Positions 23,101 to 30,681 of a stretch of DNA of 64,000 nucleotides are shown one piece after another. Below the pieces are notes generated by a model. That model ran no database searches, was not told where the DNA came from, and saw only the letters and a program-made list of their open reading frames with translations. Source of the stretch: Halomonas sp. NO4 (lineage in GTDB: Bacteria; Pseudomonadota; Gammaproteobacteria; Pseudomonadales; Halomonadaceae); assembly GCF_010994375.1 (NCBI RefSeq), contig NZ_WHMA01000005.1, positions 1 to 64,000 of the forward strand, given 5' to 3'. Each line of letters begins with the position of its first letter. Position 1 is the first letter of the stretch. The position numbers were made by a program, and so were the translations under genes.

Positions 23101-23991
23101 GAGAGCGAGACGCTCCCCGAACCCACCACCCCGCTGGAGGCTACCGCCTTCGAGGTGATGGACGAGCCCCGCGACGCCGCCGCGGCTCTGCAGCACCCGC
23201 CCCAGGTCCATAGCCTCCACCGCTTTCCGCGGGGCCCCGGGCCCGGCACCTTCCTCCACGGCCTGCTGGAATGGGCCGGCCAGCACGGCTTCGCCCGCGC
23301 CGCAGAGGACGCCACCCAGCGCGAGGACATGCTCGCCCGCCGCACCCAACTGCGCGGCTGGACCGGCTGGCTGGAAACGCTCGACGGCTGGCTGGGCGGG
23401 CTGCTTTCCACCCCGCTGCCGCTGCCCGACGCCGGCCCGATGCGGCTCAGCGAACTCACCGACTACCAGGTGGAGATGGAATTCTGGTTCGCCGCGCACC
23501 GCGTTTCGACTCAGGCGCTGGAGGCCCCCGTAAGCGCTCACACACTCGCCGGCGCCCCGCGCCCGGCGCTGGATGCCGACACCCTCAACGGCATGCTCAA
23601 GGGCTTCATCGATCTGGTCTTCGAACACCGGGGGCGCTACTACGTGCTCGACTGGAAATCCAACCACCTGGGGCCGGACGACGACGCCTACACGCCCGAC
23701 GCCATGCGGGGCGCCATGGCCGAGAAGCGCTACGACCTGCAGGCCGCGCTCTACCTGCTGGCCCTGCACCGGTTGCTCGCCGCGCGCCTGCCGGACTACG
23801 ACTACGACCGCCACATCGGCGGCTCGCTGACCGTCTTCCTGCGCGGCATCGGCCCCGCCACGGCCAGCGACGGCCGCGGTGTGCACGCCGAGCGCCCACC
23901 CCGCGCACTGATCGAAACGCTGAATGCGCTCTTCCAGGGCCACGGGCCAACAGCGACCGCTCACTCCACGGACGCGGAGGCGCCGGCATGA
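20101..23991 (+). CDS. recB: Exodeoxyribonuclease V beta subunit RecB
   Basis: This 1296-residue UvrD-like 3'-5' helicase and nuclease has Walker A ASAGTGKTF at 31-39 (K37), the DEFQDTDPVQ motif, TIHKSKGLEYPLVFLP (motif V region) and LYVALTRARHA (motif VI). The C-terminal RecB nuclease domain contains GFIDLVFEHRGRYYVLDWKS, with D1184 and K1186 as the catalytic residues; W stands where many homologues have Y. It starts at the ATG overlapping the recC stop and ends overlapping recD. It works with RecC and RecD to unwind and degrade DNA ends and load RecA. Confidence 0.98.
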   Translation: MSSLQRSDSSAQPVELDALTFPLHGSRLIEASAGTGKTFTIALLYVRLVLGARSTEDETAFSSPLTPPEILVVTFTNAATQELRERIRTRLVEAAEVFLAETPSTEIKQNAGAPGAAPSPHDPLLVKLRDQYDPASWPACARRLQLAAEWMDEAAVSTIHSWCYRMLREHAFDSGSLFSLELETDQSELEQEVVRDYWRSFYYPLDAEALAEITQYWDAPTEGRCPLYAAVRPLLPHSEALYRNRDDALDHDAPPPAETLAAARAERDARLAELKAHWAAWLDELEPALEDAAQRKAFKGQSFNAKSRANWLGALREWAEGEAIRPALTPAAWRRLTPEGMTEIWKEGTPPVPEAWEALAALPEALATLPEPRADLLIHAVQWCRTRLEREQERRAEMGPNDLLIHLDRALNGPSAEALAQRIRQQFPVALVDEFQDTDPVQYRIFDRVYRLAENSPETGVFLIGDPKQAIYAFRGADIHTYLQARRDTAGRHVTLGTNYRSSAAMVAAVNRCFEFAEAHPPGAFLFKESDGNNPVPFTEVKAKGRQDALVVDGQPQPAMTLWQLEANAPLGKGAYMGEMAERCASRMVALLERGRRFDAGFDDGERFRALAPSDMAVLVNGINEAREIRRALARRGVKNVYLSDKDKVFASPMAGELEAWLRACADPEDDRLLRAALATPSLGLDLADLDRLQQDELAWEARVLQFRDYHRLWQRQGVLPLVRRLMSDFEVPGRLLAAESAGDGERYLTDLLHLGELLQHASQELDGEHALIRFLAEAIADPDDQGEAHKLRLESDAHLVQVITIHKSKGLEYPLVFLPFIGNHRPTKPDDSPLRWHDAEGQLRLSLTADETTLAIAERERLGEDLRKLYVALTRARHATWLGIAPLKGLEASALGQLLSNGESLTPENLGDKLTALRGNEPAIAIQPAPPATAERFTPAQGDGELGEARLPTRPAREQWWIASYSALRIGGTLLEPQAAPASTDSLHSAPTMAPESPDESETLPEPTTPLEATAFEVMDEPRDAAAALQHPPQVHSLHRFPRGPGPGTFLHGLLEWAGQHGFARAAEDATQREDMLARRTQLRGWTGWLETLDGWLGGLLSTPLPLPDAGPMRLSELTDYQVEMEFWFAAHRVSTQALEAPVSAHTLAGAPRPALDADTLNGMLKGFIDLVFEHRGRYYVLDWKSNHLGPDDDAYTPDAMRGAMAEKRYDLQAALYLLALHRLLAARLPDYDYDRHIGGSLTVFLRGIGPATASDGRGVHAERPPRALIETLNALFQGHGPTATAHSTDAEAPA

Positions 23992-26246
23992 AAGAGATGA
24001 ACGACCTGTTCGACGACCTGCCCGAGCCACCCGAGGCCCACCCCGCCCTGGAGGACACCGCAGCATTGCTCGCCCTGCTCGAGCGCTGGGTAGCGCGCGG
24101 CTGGCTGCGCGCCCTGGACCGCGCCCTGGCGCTGTTCCTGCAGCGCGAGGTACCCGACGCCCCCGCGCCGCTGCTGCTCGCCGCGGCACTGGCCAGCCAC
24201 CAGCTCGGCCGCGGTCATGTGTGTCTCGACCTGGCGGCGACCCTGGCCGCTCCCGACCTCGCCCTCTCGATGCCGCCGGAGGGCGACGACCTCAGCGACC
24301 CGCCGCCGCTGCCAAGCGAGGTGCTCGGCGGTCTGACCCTGGAACGCTGGCAGCAAGCACTCGCTCACCCCGAACTGGTCGCCGATGCCGCCCAGGGCGC
24401 CCCCGGCCACACCCCTCTGGTGCGCGGCGCCGCCACGCCCGATCATCCACACCAAGGCCCCCGCCTCTACCTACGCCGCTACTGGCAGTACGAGCAGGAG
24501 ATCCGCAGCCGCATCGCCGCCCGGCTCGGCCGCACCGAAGCTGCACCGGATGCCGACACCCTGGCCACCGCCCTGGACGCCCTCTTCTCCACCAACGTGG
24601 AGATCGACTGGCAGAAGGCCGCCTGCGCCCTGGCCGCCCGCTCGCCCTTCGCGGTGATCACCGGCGGCCCCGGCACCGGCAAGACCACCACCGTGGTCAA
24701 GCTGCTCGCCCTGCTTCAGGCGTTGGCCCTTGGCAGCCCCGAGCCGGACAGCACCCGAGCGCTGCGCATTCGCCTGGCCGCCCCCACCGGCAAGGCCGCC
24801 GCGCGCCTCAACGACTCCATCGCCGGGCAGGTCAAGGACCTCTCGCTGGTGGAACTGGCCGGCGCCGTGGGCCAACAGGGTGTGGATATCCCAACCCTGC
24901 GCAGCAGCATCCCCACTGAAGTCACCACGCTGCACCGATTATTGGGCTCGCGCCCGGACACCCGCCACTTCCGCCACCACACCGACAACCCCCTGGCGCT
25001 GGACGTGCTGGTGATCGACGAAGCCTCGATGGTAGACATCGAAATGATGGCTGCCGTGCTCAGCGCCCTGCCCAGCCGCGCGCGGCTGGTGCTGCTCGGC
25101 GACAAGGACCAGCTCGCCTCCGTGGAGGCCGGCGCCGTGCTCGGCGACCTGTGCCAGCGCGCCGAAGGCGGCCACTACACCCCGGCCACCTGCGACTGGC
25201 TGGAACGAATGACCGGCACGCCGGTTCCCGAGCGGTACGAGGACGCAGGCGGCCAGCCGCTGGACCAGGCCATCGCCATGCTGCGGGTAAGCCACCGCTT
25301 CGATGCGCAAAGCGGCATCGGCCGGCTCGCCGAAGCGGTCAACCGCCCGCTTGGCCTCCAGGATCAACAAGAGTCACAGAACGAGAAAGCGGCGCAGAAA
25401 GCGAAGAAGCGCGCGGTGCGCGAGATCTTCCAGCAGGGTTACGCCGACATCGCCCGCCTTGCCCTGGCGGACGCCGACGACCCGGCGCTGGATCGCCTGG
25501 TGGTGAGCGGCGACCCGGCCGGCTTCGCCAACAGCGGCGAAGGCCGAACCGACCGCCGCGGCGAGCCCATTGCCCCGCCGCTGGGCTACTGCCACTACCT
25601 GGAAATGCTGCGCAGCAAACGCCCCGACTCGAGCACCTTCGGCGAAGGCGAAGCGCGCCAACCCTTCGACGACTGGGCCCGCGCCGTGCTCGAAGCCCAC
25701 GGCCGCTTCCAGCTGCTCTGCGCACTGAGAAAGGGCCCCTGGGGCATCGAAGGCCTGAACCCACGCATCGGCCGCGCCTTGCGCCGTGCCGGCTGGCTCC
25801 AGGCCAGCGACCAGAAACTGGAACGGGGCTGGTTCGAAGGCCGCCCGGTGCTGGTCACCCGCAACGACTATGGCCTGGGGCTGATGAACGGCGACATCGG
25901 CATCGCCCTCGCCGTGCCCGACGCCCGCCAGCCGGGCAGAAAGCTACTGCGCGTCGCCTTCCCGGCCTCCGATGGCAGCGGCAAAATCAAGTGGGTGCTG
26001 CCCAGCCGCCTGCAAGCGGTGGAGACCGTTTTCGCCATGACGGTACACAAGTCCCAGGGCACGGAATTCACCCACACCACCCTGCTGCTCCCCGACGCCC
26101 CCAATCCCATCCTCACCCGGGAGCTGGTCTACACCGGCATCACCCGCGCCCGCGACTGGCTCACCGTGGTGGAAACCGGCCGCGGTATGTTGGATGAAGC
26201 GGTGACCAGGGAAGTGATGCGGGTGAGTGGGTTGGGGAGGTTGTAG
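23988..26246 (+). CDS. recD: Exodeoxyribonuclease V alpha subunit RecD
   Basis: This 752-residue 5'-3' SF1B helicase of RecBCD has Walker A GGPGTGKTTT (K232), Walker B VIDEASMVDIEM, the GDKDQLASVEAGAVLGDL segment and the C-terminal motif TVHKSQGTEF followed by ELVYTGITRARDWL. The ATG at 23988 overlaps the recB stop; the frame extends far upstream inside recB but that part is spurious. A charged insert (roughly residues 460-485) interrupts the helicase core. The last ~127 bp are repeated at 30682, so the present 3' end probably came with the downstream insertion. Confidence 0.97.
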   Translation: MKEMNDLFDDLPEPPEAHPALEDTAALLALLERWVARGWLRALDRALALFLQREVPDAPAPLLLAAALASHQLGRGHVCLDLAATLAAPDLALSMPPEGDDLSDPPPLPSEVLGGLTLERWQQALAHPELVADAAQGAPGHTPLVRGAATPDHPHQGPRLYLRRYWQYEQEIRSRIAARLGRTEAAPDADTLATALDALFSTNVEIDWQKAACALAARSPFAVITGGPGTGKTTTVVKLLALLQALALGSPEPDSTRALRIRLAAPTGKAAARLNDSIAGQVKDLSLVELAGAVGQQGVDIPTLRSSIPTEVTTLHRLLGSRPDTRHFRHHTDNPLALDVLVIDEASMVDIEMMAAVLSALPSRARLVLLGDKDQLASVEAGAVLGDLCQRAEGGHYTPATCDWLERMTGTPVPERYEDAGGQPLDQAIAMLRVSHRFDAQSGIGRLAEAVNRPLGLQDQQESQNEKAAQKAKKRAVREIFQQGYADIARLALADADDPALDRLVVSGDPAGFANSGEGRTDRRGEPIAPPLGYCHYLEMLRSKRPDSSTFGEGEARQPFDDWARAVLEAHGRFQLLCALRKGPWGIEGLNPRIGRALRRAGWLQASDQKLERGWFEGRPVLVTRNDYGLGLMNGDIGIALAVPDARQPGRKLLRVAFPASDGSGKIKWVLPSRLQAVETVFAMTVHKSQGTEFTHTTLLLPDAPNPILTRELVYTGITRARDWLTVVETGRGMLDEAVTREVMRVSGLGRL

Positions 26247-26283
26247 ATGAGCTGACATCGCCAAGGGTTGAGATATCAGCTAT

Positions 26284-26487
26284 CGGGCAGTGGGTGACTG
26301 TTTCGGAGGGATTCAGCAGATCCATCCGTACGTCGTCGCGGGGAATGTACTGGCGCGGCGGATAACCGCGTTCACGGAGCTCGATGGCGCGGGTGGTGTC
26401 GGCAAGCAGGGTGCCGTCGATGACGACACTCACCCGGCGGTCGTGCGGGTGCAGGGTGATGCGGGGCTCGGAGGAAGCCGGTGCCAT
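26284..26487 (-). pseudogene. Truncated DUF427 gene abutting recD
   Basis: Reading minus-strand from the ATG at 26487, 68 codons match the intact DUF427 protein at 32006-32338 almost residue for residue, up to SETVTHCP. The match then stops at 26284 and the frame wanders into antisense recD, ending at 26161. The intact copy continues FKGDASYFSFGEHQ, so the C-terminal 40% is lost. The break is 38 bp from the recD stop. This is a remnant rather than a working gene. Confidence 0.85.
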
Positions 26488-26533
26488 GGTGCCATCCCTT
26501 GCGTACGGGTTGTGTCGTTATGGTGTTATGAGA

Positions 26534-26550
26534 TTCAGCCTAGCACCGAA
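26534..26550. repeat. 17-bp near-palindrome, copy A
   Basis: TTCAGCCTAGCACCGAA lies between the DUF427 remnant and the nucleosidase 5' remnant. The same 17-mer, differing at one base, is at 28606, and a related palindromic form is at 32385. The imperfect arms TTCAG/CCGAA suggest an operator or a shared divergent promoter. Confidence 0.6.
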
Positions 26551-26590
26551 GGATGTTTTGCCCCATGCGTTGGATCAACGGAATGGCCGG

Positions 26591-26641
26591 GACAGTACAC
26601 TCAGCGAGGTGACCCATGGCATGGCAAGCCGCGTCGATGAA
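26591..26641 (+). pseudogene. 5' fragment of a third nucleosidase copy
   Basis: GACAGTACAC and the first codons after the ATG at 26616 (MAWQAASM) match the upstream sequence and start of the nucleosidase genes at 28720 and 33412 (MxRQxASMKNS). Similarity stops about eight codons in. A DsbA-family gene follows, and another piece of the same nucleosidase lies beyond it at 27373. Confidence 0.7.
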
Positions 26642-26703
26642 CCACACCATGGCTCCTGGAGATGCTAGGGTTCGAGTGAATCCTTCCCAATGGCTCAGCG
26701 ACC

Positions 26704-27345
26704 ATGTCCCACGTCGACATCACCGTGATCTCCGATGCCATCTGCCCATGGTGTTTCATCGGCAAGCGCCACCTCGATCTCGCCCTGGCCGAACTGCCCG
26801 AGGAAATCGGCGTATCGGTGGCCTGGCACCCCTTCGAGCTCAACCCCGACATGCCCGCCGAGGGCCTGTCGCGGCGCGACTATCGCACCGCCAAGTTCGG
26901 CTCCTGGGAGCGCTCCCAGGCTCTCGACGCCCAGGTGGAGGCCGCTGCCGCCCAGGCCGGTCTCGAGATCCATCACGAACGCATGACGCGAACGCCCAAC
27001 ACCTTCGATGCCCACCGGCTGATCTGGCTCGCCGGGGAACATGGCGTCCAGTCGGCCGTGGTCGACGCGCTTTTCCGGTACTACTTCGTCGAAGGGCAGG
27101 ACATCGGTGACAGCGCGGTACTGGCCCACGCTGCCCGAGACGGTGGACTGGTGGATATCGACATACCCGCCTTCCTGGCGAGCGACCAGGGCCGCAGCGA
27201 GGTAAGAGCCGGCCTCGACGAGACGTGGCGACTGGGTGTGAGCGGTGTGCCCACCTTCATCATCAATGATGCAGTGGGTCTGGCGGGCGCCCAACCGCCC
27301 GAGGCCCTGTGCCAGGCGATTCTCGAGATGATCGGCAAGCGCTGA
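26704..27345 (+). CDS. DsbA-family FrnE-like oxidoreductase
   Basis: This 213-residue cytoplasmic thioredoxin-fold protein has the active site CPWC near residue 14 (DAICPWCFIGKR) and the cis-proline segment GVSGVPTFIIND near 178, typical of FrnE/YwbO-like DsbA proteins. Members are linked to oxidative-stress tolerance and polyketide chemistry; the substrate is unknown. No strong Shine-Dalgarno precedes the ATG. The gene sits between two fragments of a broken nucleosidase gene (26591-26641 and 27373-27426), so it appears to have landed in, or replaced the middle of, that gene. Confidence 0.9.
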   Translation: MSHVDITVISDAICPWCFIGKRHLDLALAELPEEIGVSVAWHPFELNPDMPAEGLSRRDYRTAKFGSWERSQALDAQVEAAAAQAGLEIHHERMTRTPNTFDAHRLIWLAGEHGVQSAVVDALFRYYFVEGQDIGDSAVLAHAARDGGLVDIDIPAFLASDQGRSEVRAGLDETWRLGVSGVPTFIINDAVGLAGAQPPEALCQAILEMIGKR

Positions 27346-27372
27346 GGGCCCCGCATCCCGACGATCTCGAGG

Positions 27373-27426
27373 GCGACTTCCGTCGCTTATCGCGACATGG
27401 CCGCTTCGCCGTTGGGCTTCGAGAAG
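27373..27426 (+). pseudogene. Internal fragment of the broken nucleosidase copy
   Basis: These 54 bp match 29029-29082 inside the intact nucleosidase gene at 47 of 54 positions by hand count, encoding the ATSVAYRDMDATPLGFEK region. No start or remaining domain is present. With the fragment at 26591 it shows that a third nucleosidase copy once occupied this place. Confidence 0.75.
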
Positions 27427-27447
27427 CCTGTTCCTGGCGGTTGGCGT

Positions 27448-28449
27448 TCATTGGTTCGCTTCGCTGTTGTCTTGTGAAGGGTTGCCGTCTTCGACGATCA
27501 GGTTCATCACCAGGCGCACCATCAGTTCCTTGGCCTTGGGGTCGCTCTCGGCGATCAGCAGGGTCAGGGCCGTCAGACCCTGCTCGTTCAGGGTCAGGCG
27601 CATGCCTTCCTGGCGCAGGTAGAGCAGGAAGAGGAAGGCACCGGAGCGCTTGTTGCCGTCCGAGAAGGGGTGGTTCTTGATCACGAAATACAACAGGTGG
27701 GCGGCGCGCTCCTCGCGGGTCTTGTACAGCGCCTCGCCGAACATGCTCTGTTCCAGGTTGCCCAGGATCGAGGCAAGCCCGTCGCTCCGGTCGCGTGCGA
27801 ACAACTCGCTGGCCTCGCCACGGTCGCGCAGCTCACTGGCCAGGGCATCCAGGGCGCGCCGGGCTTCTTCCGCTCTCAGCACACCCCGGGCCGGCCGAGC
27901 CCCCGGAGGCATGCCCAGCGCGTCCTCGTCGTAGTCCTGCAGAAGCCGCCAGGTGCGGGCGTAGCCCAGGATCAGGCTCACCACCTCCTGGCCGAGGTCC
28001 GATACCAGTTCCTGCCGTGTGAGCGTCTGGCCGAGCAGCTCCACGGCCTGCTCCAGCTCGGTGAGGCCCTGCTGGGCCAGGCGGTACTCGTTGAGGCTGT
28101 AGCCCTGAGTCAGGTGCTCGCGGAGGACTCGGGTGGCCCACTGGCGGAAGCGCACGCCTCGGTGGGATTTGACCCGGTAGCCCACGGAAATGATGACATC
28201 GAGGTTGTAGTGCTCAATGGCGCGCTGGACCTGCCGCTTGCCCTCCTGACGAACTATCCGGAATTTCCGGATAGTTCCCTCTCGGTCCAGCTCGCCCTCT
28301 TCGTACACATTACCGATGTGCTCGCTGACGGTGCGCAGATCCTTGCCGAACAGCTCTGCCATCTGCTTCTGGGTGAGCCAGACCGTCTCGCCTTCCAGGC
28401 GGACCTCCACCGGCTGGCGGGCATCCTCGAAAATCACGATCTCACTCAT
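27448..28449 (-). CDS. RhuM-Fic/Doc fusion protein
   Basis: This 333-residue protein has an N-terminal RhuM-like domain (residues 1-110: VWLTQKQMAELFG, then ISVGYRVKSHRGVRFRQWAT), a helical middle, and a C-terminal Fic/Doc fold with HPFSDGNKRSGAFLF near residue 254. The Fic motif has K where AMP-transferring Fic proteins usually have G (GNKR, not GNGR), as in Doc-like toxins, so the reaction could be phosphorylation or AMP transfer. Such genes often sit inside type I restriction loci, and a fragment of an hsdR P-loop lies directly upstream. The ATG at 28449 follows AGGGGG. Its target is unknown. Confidence 0.9.
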   Translation of the reverse strand: MSEIVIFEDARQPVEVRLEGETVWLTQKQMAELFGKDLRTVSEHIGNVYEEGELDREGTIRKFRIVRQEGKRQVQRAIEHYNLDVIISVGYRVKSHRGVRFRQWATRVLREHLTQGYSLNEYRLAQQGLTELEQAVELLGQTLTRQELVSDLGQEVVSLILGYARTWRLLQDYDEDALGMPPGARPARGVLRAEEARRALDALASELRDRGEASELFARDRSDGLASILGNLEQSMFGEALYKTREERAAHLLYFVIKNHPFSDGNKRSGAFLFLLYLRQEGMRLTLNEQGLTALTLLIAESDPKAKELMVRLVMNLIVEDGNPSQDNSEANQ

Positions 28450-28606
28450 ACAGCCCCCTGCGGTTCATGCCGGCGCAACCGTCTCGTGCTTTCACGCCCA
28501 GGTTGCGGGTATCCACCGGGAACGGCATGCGCTTGGCTCCGGCGTGCTTGAGCAGGCGGTAGATGCTGGTGAGAGCGGTGAAGGTCTTGCCCGCGCCGAT
28601 TGAACG
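28443..28606 (-). pseudogene. P-loop fragment of type I restriction subunit hsdR
   Basis: Reading minus-strand from 28606, an open stretch encodes GAGKTFTALTSIYRLL, then KHAGAKRMPFPVDTRNLG, which is the Walker A to motif Ia region of type I restriction R subunits (usual form VLFLVDTRNLG). A stop codon lies immediately upstream and no suitable start exists. After NLG the similarity ends, and the frame closes at a TGA overlapping the RhuM-Fic start. Its 5' edge joins exactly the repeated intergenic 17-mer (copy B), marking a recombination junction. It is the relic of a lost restriction system. Confidence 0.78.
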
Positions 28607-28622
28607 TCAGCCTAGCACCGAA
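28606..28622. repeat. 17-bp near-palindrome, copy B
   Basis: This copy matches copy A at 26534 except at its first base and lies 97 bp before the nucleosidase start at 28720. The hsdR fragment is fused directly to its other side. Confidence 0.6.
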
Positions 28623-28719
28623 GCATGACTTGGCCCATAGGCGGTTCGGTCGAGGCGCCAGCGACGGCTCGCCATCGCACATCAGTATCCTCAGGCAGTA
28701 AACTGAGCCCAAGAGACCC

Positions 28720-29403
28720 ATGACAAGGCAATCCGCATCGATGAAGAACTCCCGTACCCGTGACTCCCAAGCCCTTGCAACCGAGGCGCCCCAGTTGACG
28801 ACACTGGGCGGCCGCCACGTGCTTTTCGTGATGGCGGCCGAGGCCGAGTACGGTCCGCATCTCAGGCAGCGTTTCACCCCGCTCATGACCGGCGTCGGCC
28901 CCGTGGAGGCAGCGGTGGAGCTTACCGCTGCGCTGGCCGCCCTCGCCCAGCAGGAGCGCCTGCCGGACCTGGTGGTGTCGCTGGGCTCGGCGGGCAGCCG
29001 GGTGCTGGAGCAGACCGAGGTCTATCAGGCGACCTCCGTCGCTTACCGCGACATGGACGCCACGCCGCTGGGCTTCGAAAAGGGCGTCACGCCCTTTCTC
29101 GATCTGCCGGCGACGCTGCCACTGCCCCTACGCATACCCGGCATTCGCGAGGCGACGCTTTCCACCGGCGCCGATATCGTCTCGGGCGCAGCCTATGACG
29201 CCATCGCCGCCGAAATGGTGGATATGGAGAGTTACGCCTGCCTGCGCGCCTGCACCCGCTTCGACGTGCCGCTGGTGGTGCTGCGCGGCATCTCGGACGG
29301 CAAGGCGGAGCTGCACCACGTGGATGACTGGACGGAGACCCTGCATATCATCGACGAGAAACTCGCCGCCGCCGTGGATCGCCTTGACGACGCCAGGTCA
29401 TGA
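28720..29403 (+). CDS. MTA/SAH nucleosidase-like phosphorylase-family protein, copy 1
   Basis: This 227-residue protein of the PNP/UDP family resembles methylthioadenosine/S-adenosylhomocysteine nucleosidase, which cleaves the N-glycosidic bond of MTA, SAH or related nucleosides. FVMAAEAEY matches the N-terminal catalytic segment, MVDMESYACLRACTRF the substrate-binding Glu region, and LRGISDGKAEL supplies the proton-donor Asp. About 30 unconserved residues precede the fold; the ATG at 28741 is an alternative start, and neither has a clear ribosome site. A close paralogue lies at 33412 and a third copy is broken at 26591-27426. A diguanylate cyclase follows. Confidence 0.88.
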   Translation: MTRQSASMKNSRTRDSQALATEAPQLTTLGGRHVLFVMAAEAEYGPHLRQRFTPLMTGVGPVEAAVELTAALAALAQQERLPDLVVSLGSAGSRVLEQTEVYQATSVAYRDMDATPLGFEKGVTPFLDLPATLPLPLRIPGIREATLSTGADIVSGAAYDAIAAEMVDMESYACLRACTRFDVPLVVLRGISDGKAELHHVDDWTETLHIIDEKLAAAVDRLDDARS

Positions 29404-29452
29404 CTACAGACACGGCATTTTTCACTGAATACAGGACAGGGAGAGTCGGCCT

Positions 29453-30658
29453 TTGTCGTCGCCAATAACGAGAGACTCGCTCAACTGGCTGACCGGCCAG
29501 TTTCGCCAGCCAAGCAGGGAAGCGATGTATCGGCGTGACATCGATTCCAGAGTTCGCCTCGAAACCTGTCTGGCCCTCAGCGTAGCTGCCCTGGTTTTTG
29601 GCATGTTTGCCATTTCGGACTACTACTATACCGGCGTGAGCACCGAGCTTTACCTGCTGCTTGCCATGCGAATCCTGGTGGTCGTCTCATGCCTGGCTCT
29701 GGCATTCATGATCGGGCGCTGGGGAAACTATTCACGCAAGGTCTGGCTGCATGCCTTGCCACTCTGGATACTGGCGACGGGCATCATCTTGATCGTTCCC
29801 TTGCGTCCCGAGAGCCTCTCAACACAGGTCACCGCTGTGGTGGTAGCCACCATGGCTTTCTACCTGCTGATCCCCAACCTGCTCCCCGTCGTGGCAATCG
29901 CCAGCCTCTATTTGAGCCTGGGCTTCCTGGCCTCAGCGGTGATGGTGGCCGATATTCCTGCCGTGGTCGCACTGCGCATATTGCTGTTGCTTATCATGAC
30001 CAATGTCGTGGGTTTCTTCGCGTTGCTGCGTCTTGAAAAACTGCAGCGAAAGCAGTTCGCGCTCCTGCAGGAAGAACGTGTTCAAAACCACCAGCTGGTC
30101 GAGGAAATCTCTCACCGAAAATCGCTGGAAGCACAGCTGCGCATGGTCGCCGAGCGGGACGCGTTGACGGGTCTGGACAGTCGGAATCACTTCATGACGC
30201 GAGCCCAGGCGCTGCTGCTACGCTCGCAGCATGAAAATGCGCCCTTCAGCCTGTTCATGATCGATGTGGATCATTTCAAGGCCATCAACGATACCTGGGG
30301 GCACATCCAGGGGGATCGTGTGCTTGCCGCAATCGCGAAAACCTGCACAAGGTCCCTCAGGCCCCAGGATGTGATCGGGCGTTTCGGGGGCGAGGAGTTC
30401 ATCGTGGCCTTGCCGGAGACCCACCTGAAAGACGCGAAAATGGTGGCGGAGCGCCTGCAGAGGAAGGTCACCGAACTGCCGGTGATGGAAGACATGCCCG
30501 ACCACCGCCTCACCGTCACCATCGGTATCGCCGGGGTCCTCGACGAGGAGACCGACCTGGACGACCTGATCCAGCAGGCCGACCGGGCCCTGTACGCCGG
30601 CAAGCACGGCGGCAGGAACCGGGTCGTGATGAGCCACGAAGGAAGAAACGTGACTTGA
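29453..30658 (+). CDS. Membrane diguanylate cyclase (GGEEF)
   Basis: This 401-residue protein has about six membrane helices (residues 38-195), a short coiled coil, and a C-terminal GGDEF domain that makes cyclic di-GMP from two GTP. The active-site motif is GRFGGEEFIVALPE, and RPQD five residues upstream is an intact inhibitory I-site. The start is TTG at 29453, supported by GGGAGAG about 8 nt upstream; an ATG at 29525 is an alternative. It is the last gene before the repeated recD tail and lies within the 4.6-kb segment bounded by the recD repeats. The sensed signal is unknown. Confidence 0.92.
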   Translation: MSSPITRDSLNWLTGQFRQPSREAMYRRDIDSRVRLETCLALSVAALVFGMFAISDYYYTGVSTELYLLLAMRILVVVSCLALAFMIGRWGNYSRKVWLHALPLWILATGIILIVPLRPESLSTQVTAVVVATMAFYLLIPNLLPVVAIASLYLSLGFLASAVMVADIPAVVALRILLLLIMTNVVGFFALLRLEKLQRKQFALLQEERVQNHQLVEEISHRKSLEAQLRMVAERDALTGLDSRNHFMTRAQALLLRSQHENAPFSLFMIDVDHFKAINDTWGHIQGDRVLAAIAKTCTRSLRPQDVIGRFGGEEFIVALPETHLKDAKMVAERLQRKVTELPVMEDMPDHRLTVTIGIAGVLDEETDLDDLIQQADRALYAGKHGGRNRVVMSHEGRNVT

Positions 30659-30681
30659 GGGAAAGAGATGCTGCTTCATCA

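Noticed and set aside
26161-26283. C-terminal continuation of the DUF427 remnant as a real coding end
   Set aside because: Similarity to the intact copy stops at 26284 and the remaining codons are antisense to recD and serine/proline-rich, so it was treated as a decayed frame.
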